Shown: positions 50,790 through 60,085 of the stretch, piece after piece
Numbering within the stretch: position 1 is the first letter of the stretch
Layout: each line of letters begins with the position of its first letter
Source of the DNA: Pseudomonas sp. Choline-02u-1
GTDB lineage: Bacteria > Pseudomonadota > Gammaproteobacteria > Pseudomonadales > Pseudomonadaceae
DNA: 64,000 bases
Assembly: GCF_002836515.1 (NCBI RefSeq)
Contig: NZ_PJBC01000001.1
Coordinates: forward strand, 162,296-226,295
Direction: 5' to 3'
Made by a program: the position numbers and the translations under genes
Notes under the pieces: generated by a model
Told to the model about the DNA's origin: nothing
Database searches by the model: none
Seen by the model: the letters and a program-made list of their open reading frames with translations, nothing else

Positions 50790-52037
50790 TCAATGGCCGT
50801 TGCCGATGGAGTCTTGACTGCTGACAGCCGCACCCGGCAACAAACCGCCGAGCCTCGGTACGGACAGACAAAACAGCGCCACCACCAATTGCAGCCAACC
50901 GATGACGGCCAAGGCTTGTGGCAAAACGGAAACAGCGCCGGCGGTGATGGCGAGCACCACCAACGGGCTGACGAATTCACCGGCGAAAATCGCTGCAGTA
51001 AACCAACCGGCAGCGCGCCCGCGCTGCTCGAAACCGACTTGCGCCATGATCCAGGTGATCAGCGTTGGCAACATCAAACCGATGCCCAAACCGTTTACCA
51101 GCACCGCAACCACCACTTGCACATGGCTGTTCGCGCCGGCCATCAGCAAGCCGCCAGCACCGGCCAGCCCAAAGGCAATCAGCAGCAAATGCTGACTGCG
51201 CAAGCCGCTGAGCAGGCGAAAACTCAAGGCCCCGACAAGCACGCCGAGCTGGTTGGCGCCCATGGTCATGCCGATCTGCTGCGGCGCATCGACGTGCAGC
51301 AGGTTGAGCAGATAACCGGCCTGCACCGGCACGATGAACAGGCTCAGCCCGGCCAGCAGGGCCAGCGCATACATCGGCGTCAGCGCGCGCCAGGGGAAAG
51401 CACGTTTCACCGGCTGCGCCAGGGTTGCCGCCATGGGCACACGCGGTTGCGGCTCCCAGAGTTGCCAGGCCATCAGCGGCAGAAAGATCAGCCCCACCGC
51501 GTACAGCGCGAACGGCGTGCGCCAATCGTTCTGGCCGAGAAAACCGCCGAGGGCGATGAACACCGCTGCTGACAACGAGGTCGCGACCATTTGCAAAGCG
51601 AACAGGCGTTCACGTCGCGCGCCGCTGTAGTAATCACCCATCAATGTCGTGCAGCAAGTCATGATTCCCGCCTCGGCCAGACCGATGCCGGCGCGGCTGG
51701 CGACGATCGCCGGCAACGACTCGAGCCACAATGGCAAGACGCCGCACAGCACATAGAGCGCCATGCTGGCCAGCAACAGCGGCTTGCGCCCGAGGCGATC
51801 AGCGATCATCCCGGCAAACGGCGCGAGCAAGGCAATCATCAACGCGGGCAGGGTCAGCACGATCGGCACCAGCACCGCACTCCCCGATACCTCGGCGAAA
51901 TGCGCCTGCATGCGCGGCAATACCGGCGCGAGCAACACCGCGCCAAGCACCGGCAGACAGCTGCCGAGCAGCAACAGCAGCGATTGCATCAGGCCGGCTT
52001 CACGGCGGTGGTCTGGCACTGCAGATTCAACGGCCAT
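50790..52037 (-). CDS. MFS transporter
   Basis: A 415-residue major facilitator with twelve hydrophobic segments. The loop 2-3 motif APFAGMIADRLGRKPLLLAS near residues 69-88 is MFS motif A, and VASRAGIGLAEAGIMTCCTTLMGDYY follows. The ATG at 52037 lies within the end of the RND gene (11-base overlap), so its translation is coupled. In the island it may import the aromatic substrate or export an intermediate; direction and substrate are unknown. Confidence 0.88.
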   Translation of the reverse strand: MAVESAVPDHRREAGLMQSLLLLLGSCLPVLGAVLLAPVLPRMQAHFAEVSGSAVLVPIVLTLPALMIALLAPFAGMIADRLGRKPLLLASMALYVLCGVLPLWLESLPAIVASRAGIGLAEAGIMTCCTTLMGDYYSGARRERLFALQMVATSLSAAVFIALGGFLGQNDWRTPFALYAVGLIFLPLMAWQLWEPQPRVPMAATLAQPVKRAFPWRALTPMYALALLAGLSLFIVPVQAGYLLNLLHVDAPQQIGMTMGANQLGVLVGALSFRLLSGLRSQHLLLIAFGLAGAGGLLMAGANSHVQVVVAVLVNGLGIGLMLPTLITWIMAQVGFEQRGRAAGWFTAAIFAGEFVSPLVVLAITAGAVSVLPQALAVIGWLQLVVALFCLSVPRLGGLLPGAAVSSQDSIGNGH

Positions 52038-54501
52038 GACAGATCTCCCGTTGTCGCGATGGATGAACGTTGGCGACCACAGCACTGGGCGGTTGCGCCA
52101 CGCTGATCACCTCGACCGAAGCTTCGGCGCCGCGTTGAGTGCGCTGAGCCGGTAGCAGGAAATACGCCAGCGCTGGCAGCAGCACCAATGCGCCGACCAT
52201 GTTCCAGACGAACATGAATGCCAGCAGCACGCCCATGTCGGCCTGGAACTTGATCGGTGAAAAAATCCACGTCGCCACACCAATCGCGAGGGTAATTCCG
52301 GTGAGCATCACCACTTTGCCAGTCGACACCAGCGCTCGGTAATAGGCCTCGGACAGGCTCGCCCCCTGGCGCAAATGGCCGAGCAGAATGCTCATCACGT
52401 ACAGCGCGTAATCGACGCCGATACCCACGCCGAGGGCAATCACCGGCAAAGTCGCCACCTTGACCCCGATGTTCAGCCAGACCATCAGCGCCTCGCAGAG
52501 GATCGAGGTAACCATCAGCGGAATCACCGCGCACAGCGTCGCGCGCCAGGAACGGAAGGTAATCAGGCACAGGATGATCACCGCGCCATAGACCCAGAAC
52601 AGCATCTCGCGGTTGGCCTGTTTGACGACGATGTTGGTCGCCGCTTCGATGCCGGCATTGCCGGCGGCGAGGAGAAACTGCACATCCTGATTGTTGTTCG
52701 CAGCGGCGAATTGCTCGACGTGCTCGACCAGCCGCGTGAGAGTTTCGGCCTTGTGGTCGGTCAGGTAGGCGTACAACGTCAGCAGGCTGCAATCCTCGTT
52801 GTACAAACCGCGCGGGGCACTGGCGGTGATCATGTTGAGCATCGCCTGATTGTTCTGCAGTTCGTACCACTTGGCGCTGCCTTCGCTCAGGCCGACCAGC
52901 ATGCGTCGGTTGAGCAACGCCAGCGAGTTGGTCGAATCCACCCCCGGCAGCGCACGCAGTTGCCAGTCCAGTGCATCGACCTTGGCCAGAATGTCGTAGC
53001 GCGCACATTGCCCGGGCGGCGTCTTGACCATCACTGCGAACAGGTCGCTGCTGGCACCGTAGTGCCGGGTCAGAAAAGCGTCGTCCTGGTTGTAGCGCGA
53101 GTCGGCGCGCAGCTCCGGGGCACCGGCATTGAGGTCGCCGATTTTCAGTTGCAGGCTGACGATAAATCCAAGCGCCGCCAGCGCCAGGCTGACCGCGATG
53201 CACAGGCTGGCCCAGCGCCGCCGAGTGAACAGATCGAGAAAACGCCAGAAGCCATGGCGGCGCTGGCCGGCCTGTTCGCCCTGCTCGCTTTTCAGGCTCA
53301 GTTGCGCGGCGCGTGGCGTGACGCCGACATAGGACAGCAACACCGGCAGCAGGATCAGGTTGGTGAAAATCAGCACCGCCACGCCAATACTGGCGATCAC
53401 TGCCAGATCCTGAATCACCTGGATCTTGATCAGCATCAGCACCGCAAACCCCACGGCATCACACAGCAGCGCGGTCAGCCCGGCCAGGAACAACCGGCGA
53501 AAGGTGAAACGCGCGGCGACCACGCGGTGCATGCCACGGCCGATGTCCTGCATGATGCCGTTCATTTTCTGCGCGCCGTGGCTCATGCCGATGGCGAACA
53601 CCAGAAACGGCACCAGCACCGAATAGGGATCGAGCTGATAGTCGAGCAGCGGCAACAGGCCGAGCTGCCAGACCACCGCCACCAGCGAGCAGAACACCAC
53701 CAGCACGGTGCTGCGCAGACAGCGGGTGTACCAGAACAGCACAGCGGTGGTGATCAGAATCGCCACGGCGAAAAACAACAGAATCTGCTTGAGCCCTTCA
53801 ATCAGGTCGCCGACTTTCTTGGCGAAACCGGTGATGTGGATACCAATTTTGTCGCTCTGGTATTCGCTGCGCAGCGCTTCGAGTTGCTCGGACAACAGCG
53901 AATAATTCAGCGCCTGGCCATCGCTGGTGGTTGCCAGCAGCGGCACGTAAATGATGCTTGAGGTCTGGTCGAACGCTACCAGTTGCCCGAGTTCGTTGGA
54001 GCGTTGCACGTTGCGGCGCAAGGCATCGAGATTCGCCTGAGTGCCAGCGTAATCGTCGGGGATCACCGGGCCGCCATCCAGCCCGTCTTCGGTCACCGCG
54101 ACCCAGCGGGTCGCGGGTGTCCACAACGACTTCATATAGGCGCGATCGACACCAGGCAGCAGGTACAGCTTGTCGCTCAAGGCCTGCAGGGCTTTCAGGT
54201 AGTCGGCGTCATAGATATCGCCCTGACGATTGGCGACGACGATGCGCAGCGAATTGCCCAGACCGCTGAGCTGTTTCTGGTGCTCAAGGTAATTGGCAAT
54301 GTACGGCTGTTGCGTCGGAATCATCTTTTCGAAACTGGCATTCAGTTCGATGCGCATGGCCTGATAACCCAGCAGCAGCGTAGTGACCAGACACACCAGC
54401 AAGACCCACAGCCGATGGTTGAACAGCGTGCGTTCCACCAGCGAACCGGAGCGCGGATCGAAACTCGCCAGGCTGGCCGTGGCGTTGTCGAATGAATTCA
54501 T
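52027..54501 (-). CDS. RND/MMPL-family transporter
   Basis: An 824-residue protein with a duplicated layout: one membrane segment at residues 30-48, a large periplasmic loop, then five segments at about 240-385; the same pattern repeats at 425-800. The motif VLVPFLVFAIGMSHGAQKMNGI near residue 300 and LGVGIGVDYALYVMSI near residue 705 hold the charged residues of proton coupling. This is the MMPL/HAE2-like group, often next to DUF1302, DUF1329 and YCF48-like genes in loci for steroids and other hydrophobic compounds. It follows the YCF48-like gene by 4 bases. Confidence 0.9.
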   Translation of the reverse strand: MNSFDNATASLASFDPRSGSLVERTLFNHRLWVLLVCLVTTLLLGYQAMRIELNASFEKMIPTQQPYIANYLEHQKQLSGLGNSLRIVVANRQGDIYDADYLKALQALSDKLYLLPGVDRAYMKSLWTPATRWVAVTEDGLDGGPVIPDDYAGTQANLDALRRNVQRSNELGQLVAFDQTSSIIYVPLLATTSDGQALNYSLLSEQLEALRSEYQSDKIGIHITGFAKKVGDLIEGLKQILLFFAVAILITTAVLFWYTRCLRSTVLVVFCSLVAVVWQLGLLPLLDYQLDPYSVLVPFLVFAIGMSHGAQKMNGIMQDIGRGMHRVVAARFTFRRLFLAGLTALLCDAVGFAVLMLIKIQVIQDLAVIASIGVAVLIFTNLILLPVLLSYVGVTPRAAQLSLKSEQGEQAGQRRHGFWRFLDLFTRRRWASLCIAVSLALAALGFIVSLQLKIGDLNAGAPELRADSRYNQDDAFLTRHYGASSDLFAVMVKTPPGQCARYDILAKVDALDWQLRALPGVDSTNSLALLNRRMLVGLSEGSAKWYELQNNQAMLNMITASAPRGLYNEDCSLLTLYAYLTDHKAETLTRLVEHVEQFAAANNNQDVQFLLAAGNAGIEAATNIVVKQANREMLFWVYGAVIILCLITFRSWRATLCAVIPLMVTSILCEALMVWLNIGVKVATLPVIALGVGIGVDYALYVMSILLGHLRQGASLSEAYYRALVSTGKVVMLTGITLAIGVATWIFSPIKFQADMGVLLAFMFVWNMVGALVLLPALAYFLLPAQRTQRGAEASVEVISVAQPPSAVVANVHPSRQREICHGR

Positions 54502-54505
54502 AACC

Positions 54506-55603
54506 TCACTCCGAAGCAATAACGGTGGGCGCTGCCAAGCGCGTCAACCCGGTGAACCCGGCCAGCACCAGACTGCCGTCGGCGGCCTGCACAACGCTGG
54601 CGACCGGTTTGCCCAACGGCGCGCCGTAAGGCTTTAGCTGTGCCTGCGCATCGGCTTGAGTGCGGAAAAGTGCGCCGCCCTGATTGACCAACAGCAACTG
54701 GCCGTCGACGGTGCGGATCGCGTCACTGAAGGACACTGGCATCGGCACTGGCGCCGGAACAAAACTGCTGCCGTTGTCGCGGGACACGAAGGCGTTGCCC
54801 TTCAAACCCGCCGCGAGCAAGGTGCCGTCGTCGCGCACCTGAACAGCAAAGAAACTGCCGCTGTAAGGACTGTCCAGAGCAGCGAAAGAATGTCCGCCAT
54901 CATTGGAGCGCGCCAGATAACCCTGTTCGCCGGCGATGAACCACTGCGCACCGTGCGCGGCGAGCGCATACAAATGCGCGCCTGCCGGGTTGTCGATCTG
55001 GCCGATCAGCGACTGCCAGCTCGCCCCGCCGTCCTCGGTTCTGAACGCAAGGCCATAGGCGCCAACGATCAAGCCGTGGCGGGCATCGGTGAATGTCAGC
55101 GCCAGAAACGGTTTGTCCGCACCTTCCGCGATCAGGCGTTCAGCGTTTTGCAGCCGCACGGCAGCGGCATCGGTGTCGCTGGCATTGGCCATTTCTGTGC
55201 GGGCGGCGTCCAGTTCGAGCTGCGCGGCGCGACGGCCGTCCAGTTGGAGCGACCAGGTTTCACCGCCGTCAGCGGACATCAGCACTGCTGCGCCATGGCC
55301 GACCGCCCAGCCATGATCGGCATCGACGAATTGCACCGCCGTCAGGCTCACCGACACTGGCACTGATGCCTGGCGCCAGGTGGCGCCATTGTCATCGGAG
55401 AGCAAGACAATGCCGCGTTCGCCGACCGCCACCAGCCGCGCGCCGGCACGCGCCAGGTCGAGCAATACCGCGCGTTCAGCCTGCGGCGCATGCATTGCCG
55501 GCGTGCTCAACACATCGCCGACCGCCGCCTCGGCGGCGCTCAAGGGCAACGCCCAAGGCAACGCCAACGTCAGCAAGCCCATCAGCTGACAGATTCTGTT
55601 CAT
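54506..55603 (-). CDS. YCF48/BNR-repeat periplasmic protein
   Basis: A 365-residue beta-propeller with a signal peptide (MNRICQLMGLLTLALPWALP, cut near SAAEA). Sialidase-like Asp-box repeats are visible: LLSDDNGATWRQ, MSADGGETWSLQ, RTEDGGASWQSL, RSNDGGHSFAAL and VSRDNGSSFVPA. This is the YCF48 (photosystem assembly factor-like) family as found in proteobacteria beside MMPL transporters. It probably sits in the periplasm as partner of the RND protein encoded 4 bases downstream. The molecular role is unknown. Confidence 0.88.
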   Translation of the reverse strand: MNRICQLMGLLTLALPWALPLSAAEAAVGDVLSTPAMHAPQAERAVLLDLARAGARLVAVGERGIVLLSDDNGATWRQASVPVSVSLTAVQFVDADHGWAVGHGAAVLMSADGGETWSLQLDGRRAAQLELDAARTEMANASDTDAAAVRLQNAERLIAEGADKPFLALTFTDARHGLIVGAYGLAFRTEDGGASWQSLIGQIDNPAGAHLYALAAHGAQWFIAGEQGYLARSNDGGHSFAALDSPYSGSFFAVQVRDDGTLLAAGLKGNAFVSRDNGSSFVPAPVPMPVSFSDAIRTVDGQLLLVNQGGALFRTQADAQAQLKPYGAPLGKPVASVVQAADGSLVLAGFTGLTRLAAPTVIASE

Positions 55604-55662
55604 ACCCACCTCGAAAACCTGTGTGAAACCGGACCGCGACCTGCGCCGCGATCTGGCCCGAT

Positions 55663-57051
55663 TCAGCGAACGCCCGCACCCGCCATCGCCGCCGGCGAGA
55701 ACTCCGAAGGCTTGTAGCGATCGACCACGCCGTACTGCTCGGGCAGGCCGGTGTAGACGTTCTGGATAAACCAGGCGCCGGATGTCAGGTCATAGAACCC
55801 CGAAGACAGTTGCGCCTGCGCCGGCAGATCCGGCAACACTGCCGGCAGCGACCACAGGGTCTTGGCCAGTTGGCCGTTGGCGTCCCAGCGATCACCGAGC
55901 ATCGCTTGCCAGGTGTCTTCGTCGAGGTAGTAGCGGCCCTTCGGCAACTGATGACGCTTGCCCGGTGCCAGTTCGGCATCAATCACCCACACGCGATGCA
56001 GCTCCCAGCGCACGTAATCAGGATTCATGTGATGCGCCGAAAACAGGTCTTCGGGCTTGTTGGCGGTGAGAACCTTGTTGGTGTTGTAAGGGATGTACAT
56101 TTCCTGCTTGCCGACCAGTTTCCAGTCGAAGCGATCCATGCGCCCCTGAAACACGCTCAACTCATCGAACGACATCACGCCAGCGGTAGCCGGGGTCGGC
56201 GTGTCGCAGCAGGCGTTGGGCAATTTGCGCACTCGGCGCTGGCCAGTCAGGTAAACGTGAGCCTGTGACTTGTCGCCGTTGATGTTGGTGCGGCCCATGA
56301 TCTGCTCACCGGCACGCAGCGGCGGACCGACGTTGAGCAGACGGAACAGCCAGTAATCACCAGCGAATGTCTCGGGTGAGCCGTCCTGGTAGTAATACGG
56401 CATGTCCTGAATCGCCTGGCCATCGGTGGTCATTACCGACTTGCCGTCAGCGGTCATCAGGTAATGGCGAAAATGCATGGCCAGCGAGGTGCCGCGCCAG
56501 TTCAGCACATGGTTCCACATGGCCTCGGCGCCGTTGCGCGGGATCGGGAACGGAATGCCGCCAAATGCGCCTTCCGGCACTGGCCCGGCGCTGCTTTCGA
56601 CCAGTCTGGCGCGGGTCGCGTTTTTCAGCGTGTTGTCATACACCCACTGCGGTGCGGCGGCCGAGCGCCGGGTCGGATAGATGTCGATGCGATAGGTTTC
56701 AGGGTAACGCTTGAACATTTCCTTGCTGCCATCGCTGAGTTTGCTGGCGTACTGCGCGAGGTTTTTCGAGGTGATGCTGAACAGCGGTTTGTCCGCCGCG
56801 AAGGGGTCACTGCGCTTGCCGCCCGGTTTGTACGACGGATCGACCCTGGTGTAACCGCCCTGCCATGCCGGAATGCTGCCGTCAGCGTTGCCGGCACGCT
56901 CGGCGCCCATCGGCGTCAGGGTCGTCGACAGTTTCGCCGCTTCCTCGGCAGTGGCGGCGGTTGCGCATTGGCTCAGAACAACGAGCGAACCCAGCAGTGC
57001 AAAGCACACAGCCTTGAGTCGAAAGGCGCGGTGATGGTGATGAACAGTCAT
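55663..57051 (-). CDS. DUF1329 outer-membrane-associated protein
   Basis: A 462-residue DUF1329 protein. A signal peptide covers about residues 1-33 (RAFRLKAVCFALLGSLVVLSQ, cut after CATA or ATA); the Cys lies in a weak lipobox-like stretch. Conserved text is LTPMGAERAGNADGSIPAWQGGY, then NYILNWRG-like WNHVLNWRGTS and SFDELSVFQGRMDRFDWKLVGKQEMYIPYN. The fold is related to LolA/LolB lipid carriers. It is 12 bases downstream of DUF1302, its constant partner. Likely helps a hydrophobic molecule cross the periplasm. Confidence 0.9.
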   Translation of the reverse strand: MTVHHHHRAFRLKAVCFALLGSLVVLSQCATAATAEEAAKLSTTLTPMGAERAGNADGSIPAWQGGYTRVDPSYKPGGKRSDPFAADKPLFSITSKNLAQYASKLSDGSKEMFKRYPETYRIDIYPTRRSAAAPQWVYDNTLKNATRARLVESSAGPVPEGAFGGIPFPIPRNGAEAMWNHVLNWRGTSLAMHFRHYLMTADGKSVMTTDGQAIQDMPYYYQDGSPETFAGDYWLFRLLNVGPPLRAGEQIMGRTNINGDKSQAHVYLTGQRRVRKLPNACCDTPTPATAGVMSFDELSVFQGRMDRFDWKLVGKQEMYIPYNTNKVLTANKPEDLFSAHHMNPDYVRWELHRVWVIDAELAPGKRHQLPKGRYYLDEDTWQAMLGDRWDANGQLAKTLWSLPAVLPDLPAQAQLSSGFYDLTSGAWFIQNVYTGLPEQYGVVDRYKPSEFSPAAMAGAGVR

Positions 57052-57063
57052 GCGCAAGTCCTC

Positions 57064-58761
57064 TTAAAACGTGGTCTTGACGGAAAAGGCCAGGTAATCC
57101 CGATCCTTCAGCGATTGTTTGTAATTGAACTGGCTGAGGCCGTTGAGGTTGGTGTCCTCGGCCCCGTAGTAATGGGTGTAGGTCAGGCCGGCGGTGACGC
57201 GGTCAAGGTAAGTGGCGGTGATGCCGAGGTTGATGTCGCCGCCGTTGTCCGGGCCGAACGAGCTGACCACCGCCGATTTGCCCAAGGGGAAGTAGCTGAC
57301 GCCCACCGGGATGCTGATATCGATGCCGGAGAAGAACTGCCGGTAGGTCGGCGTGTACACCACTTTGAAACCAAGGCCATCGTCGGTAGCGTTGGGGTCG
57401 AGTGCGGCGCGGTTTTTGGTCACGCTGAGCAGGCGGTTCCACGCCACTTCGCCGACCAGTCCGGATTCGCGCGCAAGAAAGTTCGGGCCGAACGAGGCGA
57501 TCACGTTGAGATTGACGTGGGCCGTGCGACCCACCGCGTAGAGCGCGTCGTCATCGTTGTCGGCGACGACGCCTGGCAACACGGTCTGGCCGTTGGAGAT
57601 CAGCGGCATGTTCCAGCGCATCGACGCCTCACCAGCGAAGCTGTACTCGTCCATGGTTGTGGCAAAACTGGCGCCGAGGGCGCGAATGTCTTCCGGGTAG
57701 ACCCAGTAATACTCGCCAATCTGACCGCTGCTGAAGTTGGGCGCGCCGGCCGAGGGCTTCAGGTACAGCTTGGGCGTCTTGTCGTGATACTGGATCGCGT
57801 AGAGGCCGTATTCGACACTTTCGGCGCTGTATTTGAGCTGCAGACCGCCCTGCCCCGAACTGCGTGCTTCCTTGTCATTGCCATGGAAAAACGCCGCCGG
57901 GCTGGCTGGATTGCCGCCGAGAAACGCCGGAAACGGTGCGCCGACAATCAGCCGCTCGGTACCCTCGCCGATGGTGTCGCTGGTGGAGAAATAGCTTCCC
58001 GCCGCCGGCAGGCGTGTCTCTTCCCATTCGAGCTGATAGTAGCCACCGAGCGAGACGTCGTCGGTCAGCTGGAACGTACCCGACAGTTGATTGACCGGTC
58101 GGGTGATTTCCTTGAACTGTGTGTTCGGCACCGACTGCGCCTTGACCACGTCGACCGGGGCCATGCCGCCGGCAATGCCGTTGGCGCCGAAAAACAGGCT
58201 CTCGCCCCAGATCAGGCCGTGACGCCCGGCGCGCACCGAGGTCGCGCGGTCGGCCAGTTCGCCGTTCCAGTACACAAAAGCATCGAGAATTTCCGCGTCG
58301 CCACCGTGCAGGTGACGGGTGTCATCGGTGAACTCGTCGTAATCCACCGAGCGCGCGTTGGCACGAGACGGATCGTTGTTGTCGTTGCTGCCTTGATACT
58401 CAGTGTCGTACCACCCCGCGCCACTCAAGCGTGCGCCGAAATCCCGATACGACAGATCGAGTTCGGACAGGATGTCGGTACGGTTGGAGATCAGGCCTTT
58501 CTTGAATGCGCGATCGCCGTCGTCCTGATTCAGCGCAACCTGACCTTCGGACAATTTGCTGCTCGGGTTTTGCGTGCGCCACGCGGCGCTGTACTTCACC
58601 GTGTTGTCCCAGCGCAATTTGAAATCCGGGTTGCCGGTATCGATGTCGAACGCCTGCGCCGCCTGGCTGCACAGCACCAGCACGGCAGCGATACTCAAAC
58701 CGAAGGGTGCAGACGAGCAGACCCGGCGACGCGCAAGCGCCGCAGTCGTAGAACTAACCAT
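57064..58761 (-). CDS. DUF1302 outer-membrane protein
   Basis: A 565-residue DUF1302 protein. A signal peptide ends near residue 38 (VLCSQAAQAFDIDTG). The mature part starts FDIDTGNPDFKLRWDNTVKYSAAWR, the family signature, and has a repeated pattern of aromatic and alternating residues that suggest a large beta-barrel; it ends DRDYLAFSVKTTF with a C-terminal Phe typical of outer-membrane barrels. It is likely a channel or receptor for uptake of a hydrophobic aromatic and works with DUF1329. The gene lies 56 bases after the FAD monooxygenase. Confidence 0.9.
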   Translation of the reverse strand: MVSSTTAALARRRVCSSAPFGLSIAAVLVLCSQAAQAFDIDTGNPDFKLRWDNTVKYSAAWRTQNPSSKLSEGQVALNQDDGDRAFKKGLISNRTDILSELDLSYRDFGARLSGAGWYDTEYQGSNDNNDPSRANARSVDYDEFTDDTRHLHGGDAEILDAFVYWNGELADRATSVRAGRHGLIWGESLFFGANGIAGGMAPVDVVKAQSVPNTQFKEITRPVNQLSGTFQLTDDVSLGGYYQLEWEETRLPAAGSYFSTSDTIGEGTERLIVGAPFPAFLGGNPASPAAFFHGNDKEARSSGQGGLQLKYSAESVEYGLYAIQYHDKTPKLYLKPSAGAPNFSSGQIGEYYWVYPEDIRALGASFATTMDEYSFAGEASMRWNMPLISNGQTVLPGVVADNDDDALYAVGRTAHVNLNVIASFGPNFLARESGLVGEVAWNRLLSVTKNRAALDPNATDDGLGFKVVYTPTYRQFFSGIDISIPVGVSYFPLGKSAVVSSFGPDNGGDINLGITATYLDRVTAGLTYTHYYGAEDTNLNGLSQFNYKQSLKDRDYLAFSVKTTF

Positions 58762-58817
58762 CGCGTTAACCTCTTGTTTTTATAGTGGTAACTGCTGTGG
58801 GTGGGGCGTTTGAACGG

Positions 58818-59951
58818 CTAGATGGGCTCCGCCGTACGCGCGAGCATCTGCTTGACCAGACCGATGCGATCGAAGCTGCGGTCGTGCTGCATCTCCTTGT
58901 CGCCGGCCAGCACCGAGCTGTCGCTGATGTATTTGCAACGTTCGAATCGCCGCGCCATGAAGCGCTGCAACTGCGCCTCGACACTCATGGCGGACGAATC
59001 GCGGGTGAGTTCTTCGCTGAGCACGATTGCATCTTCGATGGCCATGCCAGCACCCTGGCCCAGGTGCGGAGTCGTGGCGTGAGCGGCATCGCCAATCAGT
59101 AGCACCCGCCCGCGATGCCACGGCTCATCGACGAACACCACTTCCATCGGCTTGTAAACGACTTGGCCGCTGTCGGTGATTTGCTCGCGCAGTTCGCCAA
59201 TCAGGCCGGTAAAGCCTTGCAGGCGTTGGCGCATCTGCGGGGCGAGATCGGCCGGGTCCATCCATGGGTTGGACGGCTCGTGCGAAGTCAGAAACAGGTA
59301 CATCAGATCACCGGCCAGCGGCACCAGCCCGGCGTTGCCTTCGGCGCTCTGGTAGTTGGCCAAGTGATCGATCTGTGGTGCGCGGGGGAAGTTGTAGCGC
59401 CATACCGATTGGCCGGTGAAACGCGGGGTGTAGGTGTCGCCGAAGACCAGGCTGCGCACTTTCGAGAACAGACCGTCGGCCCCGACAACCAGGTCGTAGA
59501 CACCGCGACTGCCGTCGGTGAACAGCACGTCGACCTGCTGGCCGTTGTCGTCCAGCGTTTCGACGCTCAGGCCAAGACGCACTTTCGCGCCAAGCCCAAG
59601 GGCAGTTTCGCTGAGCACCTTGTGCAGTGCCAGTCGCGAAATACCGACGTTGGCCGGGTACTGCGGGCCGGCTAGACGCTGCCCCGCAATACGCGCCAGT
59701 TGCTGCCCGCCCGGGCCGTAGATGGCCACATCTTCAAAGGCGTAAGCCGCATCGAGATAACCGTCGAGCACGCCCAGTTTGGCCATCTCGCGTACCACGT
59801 TGCTCTGCTGAATAATCCCGACGCCGTAGACCGTCCACTTGGACTTGAGCTCGATCAGGTCGACCTCGATGCCTTTGCGCCGCAACGCGATGGCCGCGCA
59901 CAAGCCGCCAATACCACCGCCCACGATCAGAACGTTGTTCACTGCACTCAT
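58818..59951 (-). CDS. FAD-dependent aromatic monooxygenase, FdeE-like
   Basis: A 377-residue class A flavin monooxygenase. The FAD motif VLIVGGGIGGLCAAIALRRKGIEVDLIE is at residues 7-34, the DG motif VVGADGLFSKVRS near 160-172, and the GD motif LLIGDAAHATTPHLGQGAGMAIEDA near 285-309. These are the marks of para- or ortho-hydroxylating phenol enzymes (3-hydroxybenzoate and naringenin 8-hydroxylase types). It follows a Rieske gene and a VOC dioxygenase gene, the same order as fdeC-D-E of Herbaspirillum as I remember it. A box at 60062-60078 lies 111 bases upstream. Probably hydroxylates the aromatic ring before its cleavage. Confidence 0.87.
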   Translation of the reverse strand: MSAVNNVLIVGGGIGGLCAAIALRRKGIEVDLIELKSKWTVYGVGIIQQSNVVREMAKLGVLDGYLDAAYAFEDVAIYGPGGQQLARIAGQRLAGPQYPANVGISRLALHKVLSETALGLGAKVRLGLSVETLDDNGQQVDVLFTDGSRGVYDLVVGADGLFSKVRSLVFGDTYTPRFTGQSVWRYNFPRAPQIDHLANYQSAEGNAGLVPLAGDLMYLFLTSHEPSNPWMDPADLAPQMRQRLQGFTGLIGELREQITDSGQVVYKPMEVVFVDEPWHRGRVLLIGDAAHATTPHLGQGAGMAIEDAIVLSEELTRDSSAMSVEAQLQRFMARRFERCKYISDSSVLAGDKEMQHDRSFDRIGLVKQMLARTAEPI

Positions 59952-60035
59952 GGCTCACTCTCTTTTTATTCTTGTGATCGAAGCAGCGTCGGGCACTGCG
60001 TCGTTGGGTGAAGCTTCCCGGCAAAGCAGGGATTT

Positions 60036-60078
60036 GACTAATCGCGAGTGGGGATGCGATGTATCGCCGTACGCGATA
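60036..60078. promoter_or_regulatory. LysR/NodD-type box before FAD monooxygenase
   Basis: TATCGCCGTACGCGATA at 60062-60078 is an inverted repeat TATCG-N7-CGATA that contains ATC-N9-GAT. It is preceded, 26 bases earlier, by GACTAATCGCGAGT at 60036-60049. The same two blocks at the same distance recur at 61539-61581. It lies in the 134-base gap between the Rieske and monooxygenase genes, so the monooxygenase likely has its own activated promoter. Confidence 0.78.
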
Positions 60079-60085
60079 CCTCGAT

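Noticed and set aside
52375..53961. 528-codon open frame on the plus strand
   Set aside because: Antisense to the RND transporter; rich in His, Gln and Arg with no domain, no ribosome site and no hydrophobic core.
56464..58785. 773-codon open frame on the plus strand
   Set aside because: It runs antisense through the DUF1302 and DUF1329 genes, whose signal peptides, motifs and spacing are convincing. Long antisense frames are expected in GC-rich codon usage, and its composition (Arg, Val, Gly-rich without motifs) looks like a shadow.
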